From: Neisseria sp. KEM232
Lineage (GTDB): Bacteria; Pseudomonadota; Gammaproteobacteria; Burkholderiales; Neisseriaceae
Direction of reading: 5' to 3'
Length of the DNA: 64,000 bases
Assembly: GCF_002237445.1 (NCBI RefSeq)
Contig: NZ_CP022527.1
Location: 248,001 to 312,000 of the forward strand
Position numbers and translations under genes: made by a program. The first letter of the stretch is position 1, and every line of letters begins with the position of its first letter. The notes beneath the pieces were generated by a model, which saw only the letters and a program-made list of their open reading frames with translations, ran no database searches and was not told the origin of the DNA. Shown in pieces: positions 45,990 through 55,700 of the stretch.

Positions 45990-46655
45990 GTGACGGATTT
46001 GGAAGTTTATCTGGTGCGCCACGGCAAAACCGTGTTCAACACGCTCGGCCGCCTGCAGGGGTGGAGCGATTCGCCGCTCACGGAAGAAGGCCGCACGGCG
46101 GCGGCAGATTTCGGCGCAAAGCTGGCGCGGCGCGGCATAGAGTTTGATGCGGCGTTTTCCAGCACGGCACCGAGAGCCGCGGCAACGGCGCGACTGCTGC
46201 TCAAACACGCGGGGCAGGCGGCTTTGCCGCTTGTCGAACTGGCGGATTTGCGCGAATGCTGTTTCGGCGGGTTTGAAGGCGAACACGCGCAAACGCTGTA
46301 CCGCCTGCTGGCCGGGCGCAACGGCTTTGCCGACGCGGATGCGTTTCAGACGGCCTTCCGTCGGGCGGATCGTTTTATGCTGCTCGATGCCGTGGCGCAG
46401 GCCGATCCTCTGCATCTGGCGGAAAACCACGAACGTTTTACCGCCCGCACCGCCGCCGCGCTGAAACAAATCGCCCTTGCCGAGCAAAACTGCCGCCGAG
46501 TGCTGGCAGTGGCGCACGGCATGACCATTACCGCCGTGCTGAAAAGCATCGACCCTGCCGCAACGGAATACCGCAGCGTGCCCAACCTTTCGCTGTCGCG
46601 CCTGCGTTTTTCAGACGGCCTGTGGCGGATAGAATCGGTCGGCGAAGTGTTGTAA
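45990..46655 (+). CDS. Histidine phosphatase (phosphoglycerate-mutase-like)
   Basis: A 221-aa enzyme of the branch-1 histidine phosphatase superfamily. YLVRHGKTVFNTLGRLQGWSDSPLTEEGR carries the catalytic His (about residue 11 from this start), with the FSSTAPRAAATARLLL Arg block, the ELADLRECCFGGFEGE acid, and VLAVAHGMTITAVL giving the second His. Substrate cannot be told; candidates include alpha-ribazole phosphate or broad phosphatase activity. Start is uncertain: GTG 45990 is next to a GGAC site and best fits homologues; GTG 45951 is also in frame. FQTAF and FSDGL reveal two in-frame DUS. Confidence 0.82.
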   Translation: MTDLEVYLVRHGKTVFNTLGRLQGWSDSPLTEEGRTAAADFGAKLARRGIEFDAAFSSTAPRAAATARLLLKHAGQAALPLVELADLRECCFGGFEGEHAQTLYRLLAGRNGFADADAFQTAFRRADRFMLLDAVAQADPLHLAENHERFTARTAAALKQIALAEQNCRRVLAVAHGMTITAVLKSIDPAATEYRSVPNLSLSRLRFSDGLWRIESVGEVL

Positions 46656-46794
46656 ACGCAAGAAAGTGTGTCGTTTTGTATCGCGAAGTGTAAAAACGGC
46701 GGCACACTGTCTATGCAATATGGATTAATTTCGGACTATCGGTTAGAATACAAACATTCACTTCATAACAATCACTGTTACAAAGGACTGTTTT

Positions 46795-47256
46795 ATGGAC
46801 TACAAGCGAACCTCCATCAATATTGCCATGTTACAGGCACGCGATATGCTGCTTTCGCATTTCCGTCCGATTTTGCACAGCGCGGGCATTACCGACCAGC
46901 AATGGCGCATCATCCGCCTGCTGGCGGAAAACGGCACTATGGATTTTCAGGAGCTGGCCTCCTCCGCCTGCATCCTGCGTCCCAGCCTAACCGGTATCCT
47001 AAACCGCCTCGAACAGAGCGGCCTGCTGATCCGCATGAAACCTTCCAACGACCAGCGCCGCGTCTTCCTCAAGCTCACCGCCGCCGGCATGGAAATCTAC
47101 GAAAACACGCGTTCGCAGGTTGACAAACGCTACGAAGAAATCGAGCAGCGGATGACCCGCGAGAAAATGAACCAGCTTCACAGCCTGCTGGGCGAACTGG
47201 CCGCGCTCAAACGCCCCGACGGCAAAGACGGCGGCGCAGACGCAGACGAAGAATAA
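46795..47256 (+). CDS. farR: MarR-family regulator, FarR/HpaR type
   Basis: A 153-aa winged-helix regulator. The DNA-binding region is DQQWRIIRLLAENGTMDFQELASSACILRPSLTGILNRLEQSGLLIRM, followed by the wing NDQRRVFLKLTAAG and a C-terminal dimer helix. The overall pattern matches HpaR (4-hydroxyphenylacetate) and gonococcal FarR, which represses the farAB fatty-acid efflux genes and glnA-like targets. farAB is not in this window. Cognate ligand unknown. AAAGGAC precedes ATG 46795; the AT-rich 140 bp upstream have the right size for an autoregulated promoter. The symbol is by similarity. Confidence 0.78.
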   Translation: MDYKRTSINIAMLQARDMLLSHFRPILHSAGITDQQWRIIRLLAENGTMDFQELASSACILRPSLTGILNRLEQSGLLIRMKPSNDQRRVFLKLTAAGMEIYENTRSQVDKRYEEIEQRMTREKMNQLHSLLGELAALKRPDGKDGGADADEE

Positions 47257-47433
47257 CCCCCGCCCGCATTCGCGGGCATACCGCCAACGCGGCAGTGTCG
47301 GGTAAAATACCAGCCTGCCGCGTTGCCTATGGCGCGGCGGCAAACGATAGCAGACCGCTCCCGCCTGCCCCTTCGGGGCATAAACACGGGAACGGCGTTT
47401 CCGAAACACGGTTTTTCCGCCAATCCGCAGCCG

Positions 47434-47475
47434 GAGGCCGTCTGAAAACGCAGCTTCAACGAAATTAGAACACGG
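47434..47475 (+). repeat. DUS-linked core motif upstream of the flavin reductase gene
   Basis: AG-DUS followed by ACGCAGCTTCAACGAAATT and AGAACAC. The same gap holds a degenerate dRS3-like stretch (about 47357-47400). Confidence 0.6.
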
Positions 47476-47515
47476 TGCCGACCCAACAAAACCACCGCCG
47501 CGAAACCCGAATCCC

Positions 47516-48007
47516 ATGCCGCATCCCCTGCAACTTCCCTTCCGCGACGCCATGTCCGTCTGCGCCGCCGGCGTCCACGTCATCACCACCGACGGCGCGG
47601 CCGGGCGCTACGGCATCACCATGACCGCCGTCGCCCCCGTCACCGACGAGCCGCCTACCGTCATGCTCTGCATCAACAAACAGGCGGGCATCATTCCCGT
47701 TCTTCTGGAAAACCGCGCCGTCTGCATCAACGTCCTCGCCGCACACCAGCAGGATGCCGCCGAACACTTCGCCGGCCTCACCGCCCTCTCGCCTGAAGAG
47801 CGCTTCGAATACCATATCTGGCACAGAGGCCGCAGCGGCCAGCTGCAAATCGAAGGCGCACTGGCGCACCTGCACGGCAGCGTCGCCGCGCAAAACGAAG
47901 TCGGCACACACCACGTTTTCATGATCGAAATCGACGAAATCGCCGTCCGCGGCGGCTCCGACCCCGCGCTGGTCTATTTCAGACGCCACTTCGCCGCCCT
48001 GCCCTGA
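47516..48007 (+). CDS. Flavin reductase, HpaC type
   Basis: A 163-aa protein of the split-barrel flavin reductase family that supplies reduced FAD/FMN to a two-component monooxygenase. PFRDAMSVCAAGVHVITTDGAAGRYGITMTAVAPVTDEPPTVMLCINKQA and the C-terminal HHVFMIEIDEIAVR...PALVYFRRHF are typical of HpaC (4-hydroxyphenylacetate 3-monooxygenase reductase). The large oxygenase HpaB is not adjacent. The upstream regulator is of the HpaR type, which makes the pairing suggestive. Substrate not provable from sequence. Confidence 0.82.
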   Translation: MPHPLQLPFRDAMSVCAAGVHVITTDGAAGRYGITMTAVAPVTDEPPTVMLCINKQAGIIPVLLENRAVCINVLAAHQQDAAEHFAGLTALSPEERFEYHIWHRGRSGQLQIEGALAHLHGSVAAQNEVGTHHVFMIEIDEIAVRGGSDPALVYFRRHFAALP

Positions 48008-48081
48008 AACGGGCTTACGGCTTCTGCGAAGCCGAAACCACCAACCCACCGCACACCAACCCGCAGCCGAAAGGACACCCG

Positions 48082-48663
48082 ATGGGCACCCTCAACGAAA
48101 TCCTCGACTTCAACCGCAGCTTCGTCGAAGCAGGCGAATACGCCCGGTTTTTCAGCAACAAATACCCCGAACGCGGCCTGGCCATCCTCTCCTGCATGGA
48201 CACCCGCCTGTCCGAACTCCTGCCCCGCGCCCTCGGTCTGAAAAACGGCGACGCCAAACTCATCAAAAACGCCGGCGCCCTCGTCAACCATCCCTGGGGC
48301 TCGGTCATGCGCAGCCTGCTGATAGCCGTTTTCGAACTGCGTGTCAGCGAAATCATGGTCATCGCCCACTACGACTGCGGCATGCGCGGCATGAGTGCCG
48401 ACGGCTTCCTCGAAAAAACCGCCGAACACGGCATTCCCGCCGACCGCATCGACACCCTGCGCAATGCCGGCATCGACCTCGACAACTGGCTCACCGGCTT
48501 TGACGACGTCGAAGACAGCGTCCGCCACACCGTCGGCATCATCCGCCGCCATCCCCTCATGCCCGCCGCCGTCACCGTCCACGGCCTCGTCATCCACCCC
48601 ACCACCGGCAAACTCACCCTTGTCGTCGACGGCAACGCCCAGACAGAGGCCGGACGGCCATGA
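48082..48663 (+). CDS. Beta-type carbonic anhydrase
   Basis: A 193-aa enzyme interconverting CO2 and bicarbonate. Zinc ligands are Cys38 in SCMDTRLSELL (with the paired Asp40-Arg42), His96 and Cys99 in IAHYDCGMRG. The short length and the CMDTRL spelling fit the clade-D/YtiB-like group of beta-CAs. AAGGACACC precedes ATG 48082. Its end overlaps the nadD start by 4 nt (ATGA), so the two are probably cotranslated. A second, gamma-type CA-like gene lies at 22.9 kb. Confidence 0.93.
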   Translation: MGTLNEILDFNRSFVEAGEYARFFSNKYPERGLAILSCMDTRLSELLPRALGLKNGDAKLIKNAGALVNHPWGSVMRSLLIAVFELRVSEIMVIAHYDCGMRGMSADGFLEKTAEHGIPADRIDTLRNAGIDLDNWLTGFDDVEDSVRHTVGIIRRHPLMPAAVTVHGLVIHPTTGKLTLVVDGNAQTEAGRP

Positions 48664-49286
48664 GCGGCAAAACCGGACTCTTCGGCGGCACCTTCGACCC
48701 GCCCCACAACGGCCACCTGCACATCGCCCGCGCCTTTGCCGACGAAACCGGCCTCGACACCGTCATCTTCCTGCCCGCGGGCGACCCCTACCACAAAAGC
48801 GCCCCGTGCACCCCCGCCGCCTACCGCCTCGCCATGACCGAACTGGCGGCTGCGGCCGACCCGCGTTTCGCCGTCTCCGACCTCGACATCGTGCGCGGCG
48901 GCGCGACCTACACCGCCGACACCGTGCAAATCTTCCGCCAGCATTATCCCGCCGCCGAACTCTGGTGGCTGATGGGCGCCGACAGCCTCGCCGCCCTCCA
49001 CACCTGGAAAAACTGGCAAACGCTCGTGCGGCAAACCAACATTGCCGTTGCCGCCCGCAGCGGTTTCAGCCTAGCCGCCCTGCCGCCCGAACTGCACGAC
49101 TGGGCGGGATACGCCCTGAGCCGCGGCAGCCTGCGCCTGCTGCAAGCCCCCCTGTCCGACATCTCCTCCACCGACATCAGAGGCCGTCTGAAAAACGGCC
49201 ATAGCGCCGACGGCCTCATCCCGCCGCAGGTAGCCGCCTACATCCGCCGCCACAATCTGTACGCCGAAAACCCGCAGGCCGTCTGA
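48660..49286 (+). CDS. nadD: Nicotinate-nucleotide adenylyltransferase
   Basis: Adenylates nicotinate mononucleotide in NAD synthesis. The 208-aa product has [12 protein letters not shown] (residues 8-19, the HxGH nucleotidyltransferase motif), [27 protein letters not shown] and the [13 protein letters not shown]-binding site. The RLKNG following it is DUS-encoded, and a DUS gives the terminal QAV-stop. Overlaps the upstream carbonic anhydrase gene by 4 nt. Confidence 0.95.
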   Translation: MSGKTGLFGGTFDPPHNGHLHIARAFADETGLDTVIFLPAGDPYHKSAPCTPAAYRLAMTELAAAADPRFAVSDLDIVRGGATYTADTVQIFRQHYPAAELWWLMGADSLAALHTWKNWQTLVRQTNIAVAARSGFSLAALPPELHDWAGYALSRGSLRLLQAPLSDISSTDIRGRLKNGHSADGLIPPQVAAYIRRHNLYAENPQAV

Positions 49287-49334
49287 ATCACCGCCACGGC
49301 TTTCAGACGGCCTCAACGCACCGGTAAAACGCAC

Positions 49335-49390
49335 AAAAAGGCCGTCTGAAAAACCGCCCCAACGCCAGACAGGCTTTCAGACAGCCTTTT
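49335..49390 (+). terminator. DUS inverted pair before murJ
   Basis: AAAAAGGCCGTCTGAAA and a one-mismatch complement ending CAGCCTTTT. It separates nadD from murJ. Confidence 0.6.
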
Positions 49391-49455
49391 GTTATACTGC
49401 GCCCTTTTCGCCGCACAGGCCGTCTGAAACGGCACACTGTCCAAACCGAACCCTT

Positions 49456-50994
49456 ATGAACCTGCTCTCCATCCTCGGCAAACTCGGCAGCATGACCATG
49501 CTGTCGCGCATCCTCGGCTTTATCCGCGACATGATCATCGCCCACGTCTTCGGCTCGGGCGACGCCGCCGACGCCTTCTTCACCGCCTTCAAACTGCCCA
49601 ACCTGCTGCGGCGCATTTTCGCCGAAGGCGCATTCGCCCAAGCCTTCGTGCCCGTGCTGGCCGAATACAAGCAGACCAAATCGCCCGAAGCCACGCGCGA
49701 ATTCGTGCAATACATCGCCGGCATGCTCACCTTCGCCCTCACCGCCGTCACCGCAATCGGCGTGCTGGCCGCGCCGTGGATCATCACCGCCACCGCCACG
49801 GGCTTTACCAAAAACCCCGACAAATTCGCCCTCGCCACCGACCTTCTGCGGATTATGTTTCCCTACATCCTGCTGATTTCCCTGTCCTCTTTCGTCGGCT
49901 CGATACTCAACACCTACCACAAATTCCAAATCCCCGCCTTCACCCCCGTCCTGCTCAACCTCTCCTTCATCGCCTTCTCGCTCTTTTTCGTGCCCTATTT
50001 CGACCCGCCGATCACCGCGCTGGCCTGGGCGGTGTTCGTCGGCGGCATCCTGCAACTCGTCTTCCAACTGCCGTGGCTCGCCAAACAGGGTTTTCTCAAC
50101 CTGCCCAAACTCGATTTCAAAAACGCCGCCGTCAACCGCGTTATCAAACAAATGATGCCTGCCGTTTTCGCTGCCAGCGTCGCGCAGATTTCCTTAGTGA
50201 TCAACACCATCTTCGCCTCCTTCCTGCAAAGCGGCAGCATCTCTTGGATGTACTACGCCGACCGCCTCACCGAACTGCCCACCGGTGTGCTCGGCGTCGC
50301 GCTCGGCACGATACTGCTGCCCACACTGTCGAAATACGCCGGCGGCCGCAACCCGCACGAATTCTCCAAGCTGCTCGACTGGGGACTACGCCTGTGCTGC
50401 CTGCTCGCCGCCCCCGCCGCGCTCGGGCTGGCAATGCTTGCCTACCCGCTGATTGCGACGATGTTCGTCAGCCAGAGTTTCAGCGCGCACGATGCCATAA
50501 TGACAAAAAACGCCCTGATCGCCTGCTCCTTCTGCGTCATCGGCCAGATTATGATTAAAGTGCTCGCCCCCGCCTTTTACGCGCAGCAGAACATCAAAAC
50601 GCCGGTCAAAGTGGCCGTCGTTACCCTGATGGCGACGCAGCTGATGAACCTCGCCTTTATCGTGCCGCTCAAACACGTCGGCCTGTCGCTTTCCGTCGGC
50701 CTCGGCGCCTGCCTCAACGCCGCCTTCCTCTATATCCTGCTGCGCGTCAAAGGGCTTTATTTTCCCGACGCGGGCTGGAAAACCTTTCTTGCCAAACTCG
50801 CCGTCGCGCTGGCCGTGATGGGTGCGGGGCTGTGGGCGGCGCAGGCGCTGACCGGCTTGGAATGGATCAACATACGCGGCTGGCAAAAAGCCCTGCAACT
50901 GGCCTGGCTGGTGCTCTTGGGCATCACCCTCTACTTCACCACCCTCGCCGCCCTGGGCTTCCGTCCGCACCATTTCAAACGCTCGGAACACTGA
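49456..50994 (+). CDS. murJ: Lipid II flippase MurJ
   Basis: Moves undecaprenyl-PP-linked peptidoglycan precursor across the inner membrane. The 512-aa protein has about 14 membrane helices of the MVF/MOP fold. The N-terminus [58 protein letters not shown] is diagnostic and carries the Arg residues of the cavity. Length matches MurJ (about 510). A DUS lies 25 nt upstream of ATG 49456. Followed by a DUS hairpin at 51015-51054. Confidence 0.96.
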   Translation: MNLLSILGKLGSMTMLSRILGFIRDMIIAHVFGSGDAADAFFTAFKLPNLLRRIFAEGAFAQAFVPVLAEYKQTKSPEATREFVQYIAGMLTFALTAVTAIGVLAAPWIITATATGFTKNPDKFALATDLLRIMFPYILLISLSSFVGSILNTYHKFQIPAFTPVLLNLSFIAFSLFFVPYFDPPITALAWAVFVGGILQLVFQLPWLAKQGFLNLPKLDFKNAAVNRVIKQMMPAVFAASVAQISLVINTIFASFLQSGSISWMYYADRLTELPTGVLGVALGTILLPTLSKYAGGRNPHEFSKLLDWGLRLCCLLAAPAALGLAMLAYPLIATMFVSQSFSAHDAIMTKNALIACSFCVIGQIMIKVLAPAFYAQQNIKTPVKVAVVTLMATQLMNLAFIVPLKHVGLSLSVGLGACLNAAFLYILLRVKGLYFPDAGWKTFLAKLAVALAVMGAGLWAAQALTGLEWINIRGWQKALQLAWLVLLGITLYFTTLAALGFRPHHFKRSEH

Positions 50995-51014
50995 TACTCG
51001 GCGGACAAGACAAA

Positions 51015-51054
51015 AGGCCGTCTGAAAACCCGAAACAGAGTTTTCAGACGGCCT
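51015..51054 (+). terminator. DUS inverted pair after murJ
   Basis: AGGCCGTCTGAAAAC and complement, 20 nt after the stop. Confidence 0.7.
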
Positions 51055-51160
51055 GACGTATGCCGTGGGAAACAGCCGATACCCGCGTTGACGGCAGGAG
51101 TGCGATAAGGCCGTTCCCGCCTACGTCCACCATTCGGAACGAAAACGTCCGCGCTGACAA

Positions 51161-51206
51161 AAAAGGCCGTCTGAAAACCCTGTTGCGGGTTTTCAGACGG
51201 CCTTTT
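51161..51206 (-). terminator. DUS hairpin ending the mtr operon
   Basis: A 20-bp perfect stem with T-runs on both strands, about 40 nt beyond the mtrE stop. Strongest DUS terminator in the window. Confidence 0.8.
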
Positions 51207-51244
51207 GCCGCACAAAACGGCGCGGCGGTCGTGTTCGGACTGCC

Positions 51245-52696
51245 TTACTGTGCCTGCGGCTGTGCGGCGTTTTCGCTGCCGTCGAGCGTGACCCGTTTCA
51301 GGCCGCCGCCGAGGGCTTTGTAGAGATCGGCCATGTTTTCCAGCATGGTCAGGCGGGTGGCGATGAGGGCAGTGTCGGCGGTGTAGCTGCTGCGCTCCGC
51401 ATCCAAGAGGTCGAGCGCGCTGGATACGCCGTGTTTGTAGCGCAGGCGCACGAGGCACAGCTGGTCGGCGTAGGCGGTGCTCTGCCTGCTGTTGGCATGG
51501 TAGGTTTTGTCGAGCTGCTCACGGGCGACAAGGGCGTCGGCTACGTCGCGGAAGGCATTCTGCACGGCGGCTTCGTAGTTGACGACCTGTATTTCCTTAC
51601 GGATTTTGGCGGCGTCGAGGCTGGCTTTGAGGCTGCCCCAAGTGAAGATGGGGATGTTGATGGTGGGGGCGAACGCCCAAGTGCCGTTGCCTGCGTGGAA
51701 CAGGTTGTTCAATTCGTGCGAGGCCGTGCCGACGCTGCCGGTGAGGCTGATGCTGGGGAAGAAAGCCGCACGCGCCGCGCCGATGTTGGCATTTGCCTGT
51801 TTGAGGGCGTGTTCGGCGGCGCGGATGTCGGGGCGGTTGAGCAGCACGTCGGAGGTAAGGCCGGCACCCAGGCGGTCGAAGACGAATTGTTTGTTCAGCG
51901 GCAATCCGGCGGGCAGATCGTCGGGGATGGGCTGATTGATGAGGACGGACAGAGCGTTGCGCGCCTGTTCGCGGCTCTGCACGGCAGACGCGTAGGCGGC
52001 TTTGGCCGCTTCGATCAGGGCTTGCTGCTGGCGCAGGTCGATGGCGGAAATCACGCCCGCTTTGTGGCGGATTTCGCTGAGACGGAAGGTTTCTTCGCGG
52101 CTTTTGAGCACTTTTTGCGCTAGCGCCATGTTTTCTTCGGCGGTGCGCTCGTTGAAATAGGCTTTGGCAACGGAGGCGACCAGAGCGAGATGGGCGGAGT
52201 CGCGGGCGGCGGCGCTGTTGAAGTAGCCTTCGAGGGCGGCCTGTTTGTTGCTGCGGGCTTTGCCGAAGAGGTCGAGTTCGTAAGAGGAGACGCCGAGGCC
52301 GACGCTGTACGACTCGGAAATCACGCCGTGTCCGGTGCCGTTGAGGTCGCCCGCGCTTTTCTGGCGCGCACCGCTGCCGCTTGCGCCGAGGGAGGGGAAG
52401 AGGGCGGCGCGGCTGATGCGGTATTGTTCGCGCATGGCTTCGGCGTTGAGGGCGGCGGCGCGCAGGTCGGTGTTGCGTTCGAGCGCGATGTCGATCAGGC
52501 GGTGCAGGCGCGGGTCGGCGAAGTAGTCTTTCCAGCCCAAGGCGGCGGCCTGAATGCCGTTGTCGGCGCGGTCGTATTTGAACTGCTGCGCCACGGCTAC
52601 CTGCGGCTCTTGGTATTTGGGAATCATAGTGCAGGCCGACAGGGCTGCGGCGGCGGCAACGGCGGCGAAGGCCGGTTTGAGTGTGATGTTTTTCAT
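51245..52696 (-). CDS. mtrE: Outer-membrane efflux channel MtrE
   Basis: TolC/OprM-type trimeric channel of the Mtr pump. The 483-aa protein is a lipoprotein: signal MKNITLKPAFAAVAAAAALSAC with the lipobox LSAC at about Cys22. Two OEP repeats follow, each with helical pairs; NRPDIRAAEHALKQANANIGAARAAFFPSISLTGSVG is the typical second repeat. Length matches MtrE/OprM. AAGGAGAT precedes ATG 52696. A DUS hairpin lies between mtrD and this gene. MtrE may also serve the nearby type I system; that is inference. Confidence 0.94.
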   Translation of the reverse strand: MKNITLKPAFAAVAAAAALSACTMIPKYQEPQVAVAQQFKYDRADNGIQAAALGWKDYFADPRLHRLIDIALERNTDLRAAALNAEAMREQYRISRAALFPSLGASGSGARQKSAGDLNGTGHGVISESYSVGLGVSSYELDLFGKARSNKQAALEGYFNSAAARDSAHLALVASVAKAYFNERTAEENMALAQKVLKSREETFRLSEIRHKAGVISAIDLRQQQALIEAAKAAYASAVQSREQARNALSVLINQPIPDDLPAGLPLNKQFVFDRLGAGLTSDVLLNRPDIRAAEHALKQANANIGAARAAFFPSISLTGSVGTASHELNNLFHAGNGTWAFAPTINIPIFTWGSLKASLDAAKIRKEIQVVNYEAAVQNAFRDVADALVAREQLDKTYHANSRQSTAYADQLCLVRLRYKHGVSSALDLLDAERSSYTADTALIATRLTMLENMADLYKALGGGLKRVTLDGSENAAQPQAQ

Positions 52697-52712
52697 TGGG
52701 ATCTCCTTAAAC

Positions 52713-52752
52713 AGGCCGTCTGAAAACCGTGTTTGGCGTTTTCAGACGGCCT
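52713..52752 (-). repeat. DUS hairpin between mtrD and mtrE
   Basis: AGGCCGTCTGAAAAC and its complement within the 61-bp mtrD-mtrE gap. In the minus-strand transcript it could act as a partial terminator. Confidence 0.7.
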
Positions 52753-52757
52753 TTTGC

Positions 52758-55700
52758 TTAGTGCCTGTCGTGCGGCTCGTCTTCCGCGCTCACGCCTGCT
52801 TCGAGGGCGTGCTGGTGTGCCAGTTCGAGCTCGTGCGCGCTGGGTTTGAAGATTTTGCGCACGGCAACATAGAACAGGGGCACGAGGAATACGGACAGTA
52901 TTGTGCCGACCAGCATGCCGGAGAGCACGGTGGTGCCGATGGCTCTCTGGCTGGCGGAGCTGGCGCCGGAGGCGAAGAACAGCGGTACGACGCCGAGAAT
53001 AAAGGCGAACGAGGTCATGATAATCGGGCGGAAGCGCAGGTGCGCCGCACGCAGGGCGGCTTTCACTGCGTTCATGCCCTGTGCCTGCAGGTCTTTGGCG
53101 AACTCGATAATCAGAATGGCGTTTTTCGCGCTCAAGCCGATCACGGTAATCATGCCGACCTTAAAGTAAATATCGTTGAGATATTGCGGCGGCACGCCGA
53201 AGATGGCGAGGAAGCCGTTGCGGCCGGTGACGCCCAGCACGATGCCGAGAAAGCCCAGCGGCACAACGAGAATCACGGCCAGCGGTACCGACCAGCTTTC
53301 ATACAGCGCGGCCAAGACGAGGAAGACGGCAAGGATGGCGAGGCCGTAAACCAGATAGGTTTGCGAGTTGCCTTTTACTTCTTCGCGCGACTGTCCCGCC
53401 CATTCGAGGCTGTAGCCGCCTTCGAGTTCGTTGACCAAGCGCTGCGCTTCGGCCATCACCTGGCCGGTGGAATAGCCGCTGGCGGCCGCACCTTCGAGTT
53501 TCATCGCCGGATAGCCGTTGAAGCGCACGCTCTGCTGCATGCCGTTTTCCCATTTGGCGGAAACGAAGGCAGACAGCGGCACGGCCACGCCCGACGAATT
53601 GGGCACGGTGAGCGCGAGGATATCTTCGGGCTGCATGCGCGAAGCGGCGTCGGCCTGCACGATTACCCTTTGCAGACGGCCGTTGTTGGGGAAGTCGTTG
53701 ATGTAGGACGAGCTCAATGCTGTCGCCAATACGGTGCGCACCGACGAGAAATCGATGCCCTGCGCGGCGGCGGCGGCGCGGTCGATTTCCAGTTTGAGCT
53801 GCGGCGCGTCTTCGAGGCCGGAGGCGCGCACGGCGGAGGCGTCGAACATCGGGTTTTGCCGCATTTTGTTCATCAGCTCGTTGCGCTTGGCCAGCAGGGC
53901 TTCGTGGCCGTTGTTGTTGCGGTCTTGCAGGTACAGCTCGAAGCCGGAGCTGGTGCCCAGCTCCATGATGGCGGGCGGGTTGATGGCGATACCGAAGCCG
54001 TCTTTGATGCTGCCCATCAGCGCGCCGGTGATTTTGCCCGACACGGCGGCCGCGCCGCTCATCGGATCGGTACGCTCGCTCCAGTCTTTCAGGGTGATGA
54101 AGCCGAAGCCCATGTTCTGACCCGAGCCGCCGAAGCTGAAGCCGGATACGGTGAGGTAGGTGTCGACTTCGGGCATATTTTGCAGCACTTCGTCCACCAC
54201 TTTCATGGTTTCGTCGGTGCGCTCTTTGGTTGCGCCCGCAGGCAGCTGCACCATCATCATCAGGCTGCCCTGGTCTTCCTGCGGCAGGAAGGAGGTGGGG
54301 ATGTTTTTGTACAGCACGCCGGCCACGCCGGCCAGGGCGATGTACACGGCAATCATCGGCACGCCGCGCTTCATCAGCTTGGCTACCCAGCCCTCATAGC
54401 CGTGTGTGGTTTTGCTGAAGGTGCGGTTAAACCAGCCGAAGAAGCCTTTTTTCTCGATATGGTGGCCTTTGGGGATGGGCTTGAGCAGCGTCGCACACAG
54501 TGCGGGCGTCAGCGACAGGGCGAAGAAGGCCGAGAAGCCGATGGCTATCGCCATGGTGGCGGCAAACTGGGTGAAGATTTTGCCTTGCGCGCCGGAGAAG
54601 AAGAGCAGCGGCACGAATACGGAAATCAGCACGGCGGTGATGCCGACAATCGCGCCGGAAATCTGCGACATGGCTTTTTTGGTGGCGGCTTTCGGCGGTA
54701 GTCCTTCTTCGGACATGATGCGCTCCACCGCTTCCACCACCACAATCGCATCGTCCACCACGATACCGATCACCAGCACCATGGCAAACATGGTCAGCAC
54801 GTTGATCGACATGCCCAAGTATTGCAGGCAGGCGAAAGCGCCCAACAGCGAAATCGGCACGACGATGGTCGGAATCAGGGTGTAGCGGAAGTTTTGCAGG
54901 AAGAGATACATCACGATAAACACCAGCACGATGGTCTCGATCAGCGTGTGCACCACTTTTTCAATCGAAATGGAGACGAATTTGGAGGTGTCGTAAGGCG
55001 CGCTCCAGGTCATGTCGTTGGGGAAGAAGCGTTTGAGCTCGTCCATACGCGCGCGCACGGCGGCGGCGGTCGCCATCGCGTTGCCCTTGTTCGACAGCAT
55101 CACGGCCATGCCGACGGCGGGTTTGCCTTTGAGCTTGGTGGAGGTGGAATAGTCCTGGCTGCCCAGATTGATGCTGGCGACGTCTTTCAGATAAACGTTC
55201 GAGCCGTCGGTGTTGGCGCGCACGATGATGTTGCCGAACTGTTCGGCGGTGGAGAGCTGGCCTTCGGCGGTAATGGTGGCATAGATGGTTTGTCCGGCCA
55301 CATTGGGCAGCGCGCCGATCGAGCCGGCGGAAATCTGCACGTTTTGCGCGGAGATGGCCGCGTTGACTTCGGCTACCGACAGATTGAAGTTTTGCAGCTT
55401 TTTCGGATCTATCCACACGCGCATCGCACGCTGCGAGCCGAACAGGCGGGCAGTACCCACGCCTTCGACGCGCTGGATTTCCGGCTTGATGTTGCGCTCG
55501 ACATAGTCGGCGATTTCCTCGGTCGTCATGCTTTCAGACGACATCATCAATACCATCAGGAAGTTGGAGCGCGATTTGGATACGGTGACGCCGTTCTGCT
55601 GCACGGTGGCGGGCAGTTGCGACAAGACTTCGGAGAGTTTGTTCTGCACCTCGACTTGGGCGAAATTCTCGTCGGTTTCCGGCGTGAAGGTCAGCGTCAC

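Noticed and set aside
46696..46794. FarR operator upstream of the MarR-type gene
   Set aside because: AT-rich with short dyads, but no clear palindrome; not supported well enough to list.
52554..54701. 715-codon plus-strand frame opposite mtrD
   Set aside because: Shadow of the mtrD coding strand in a high-GC region; no start signal or domain.
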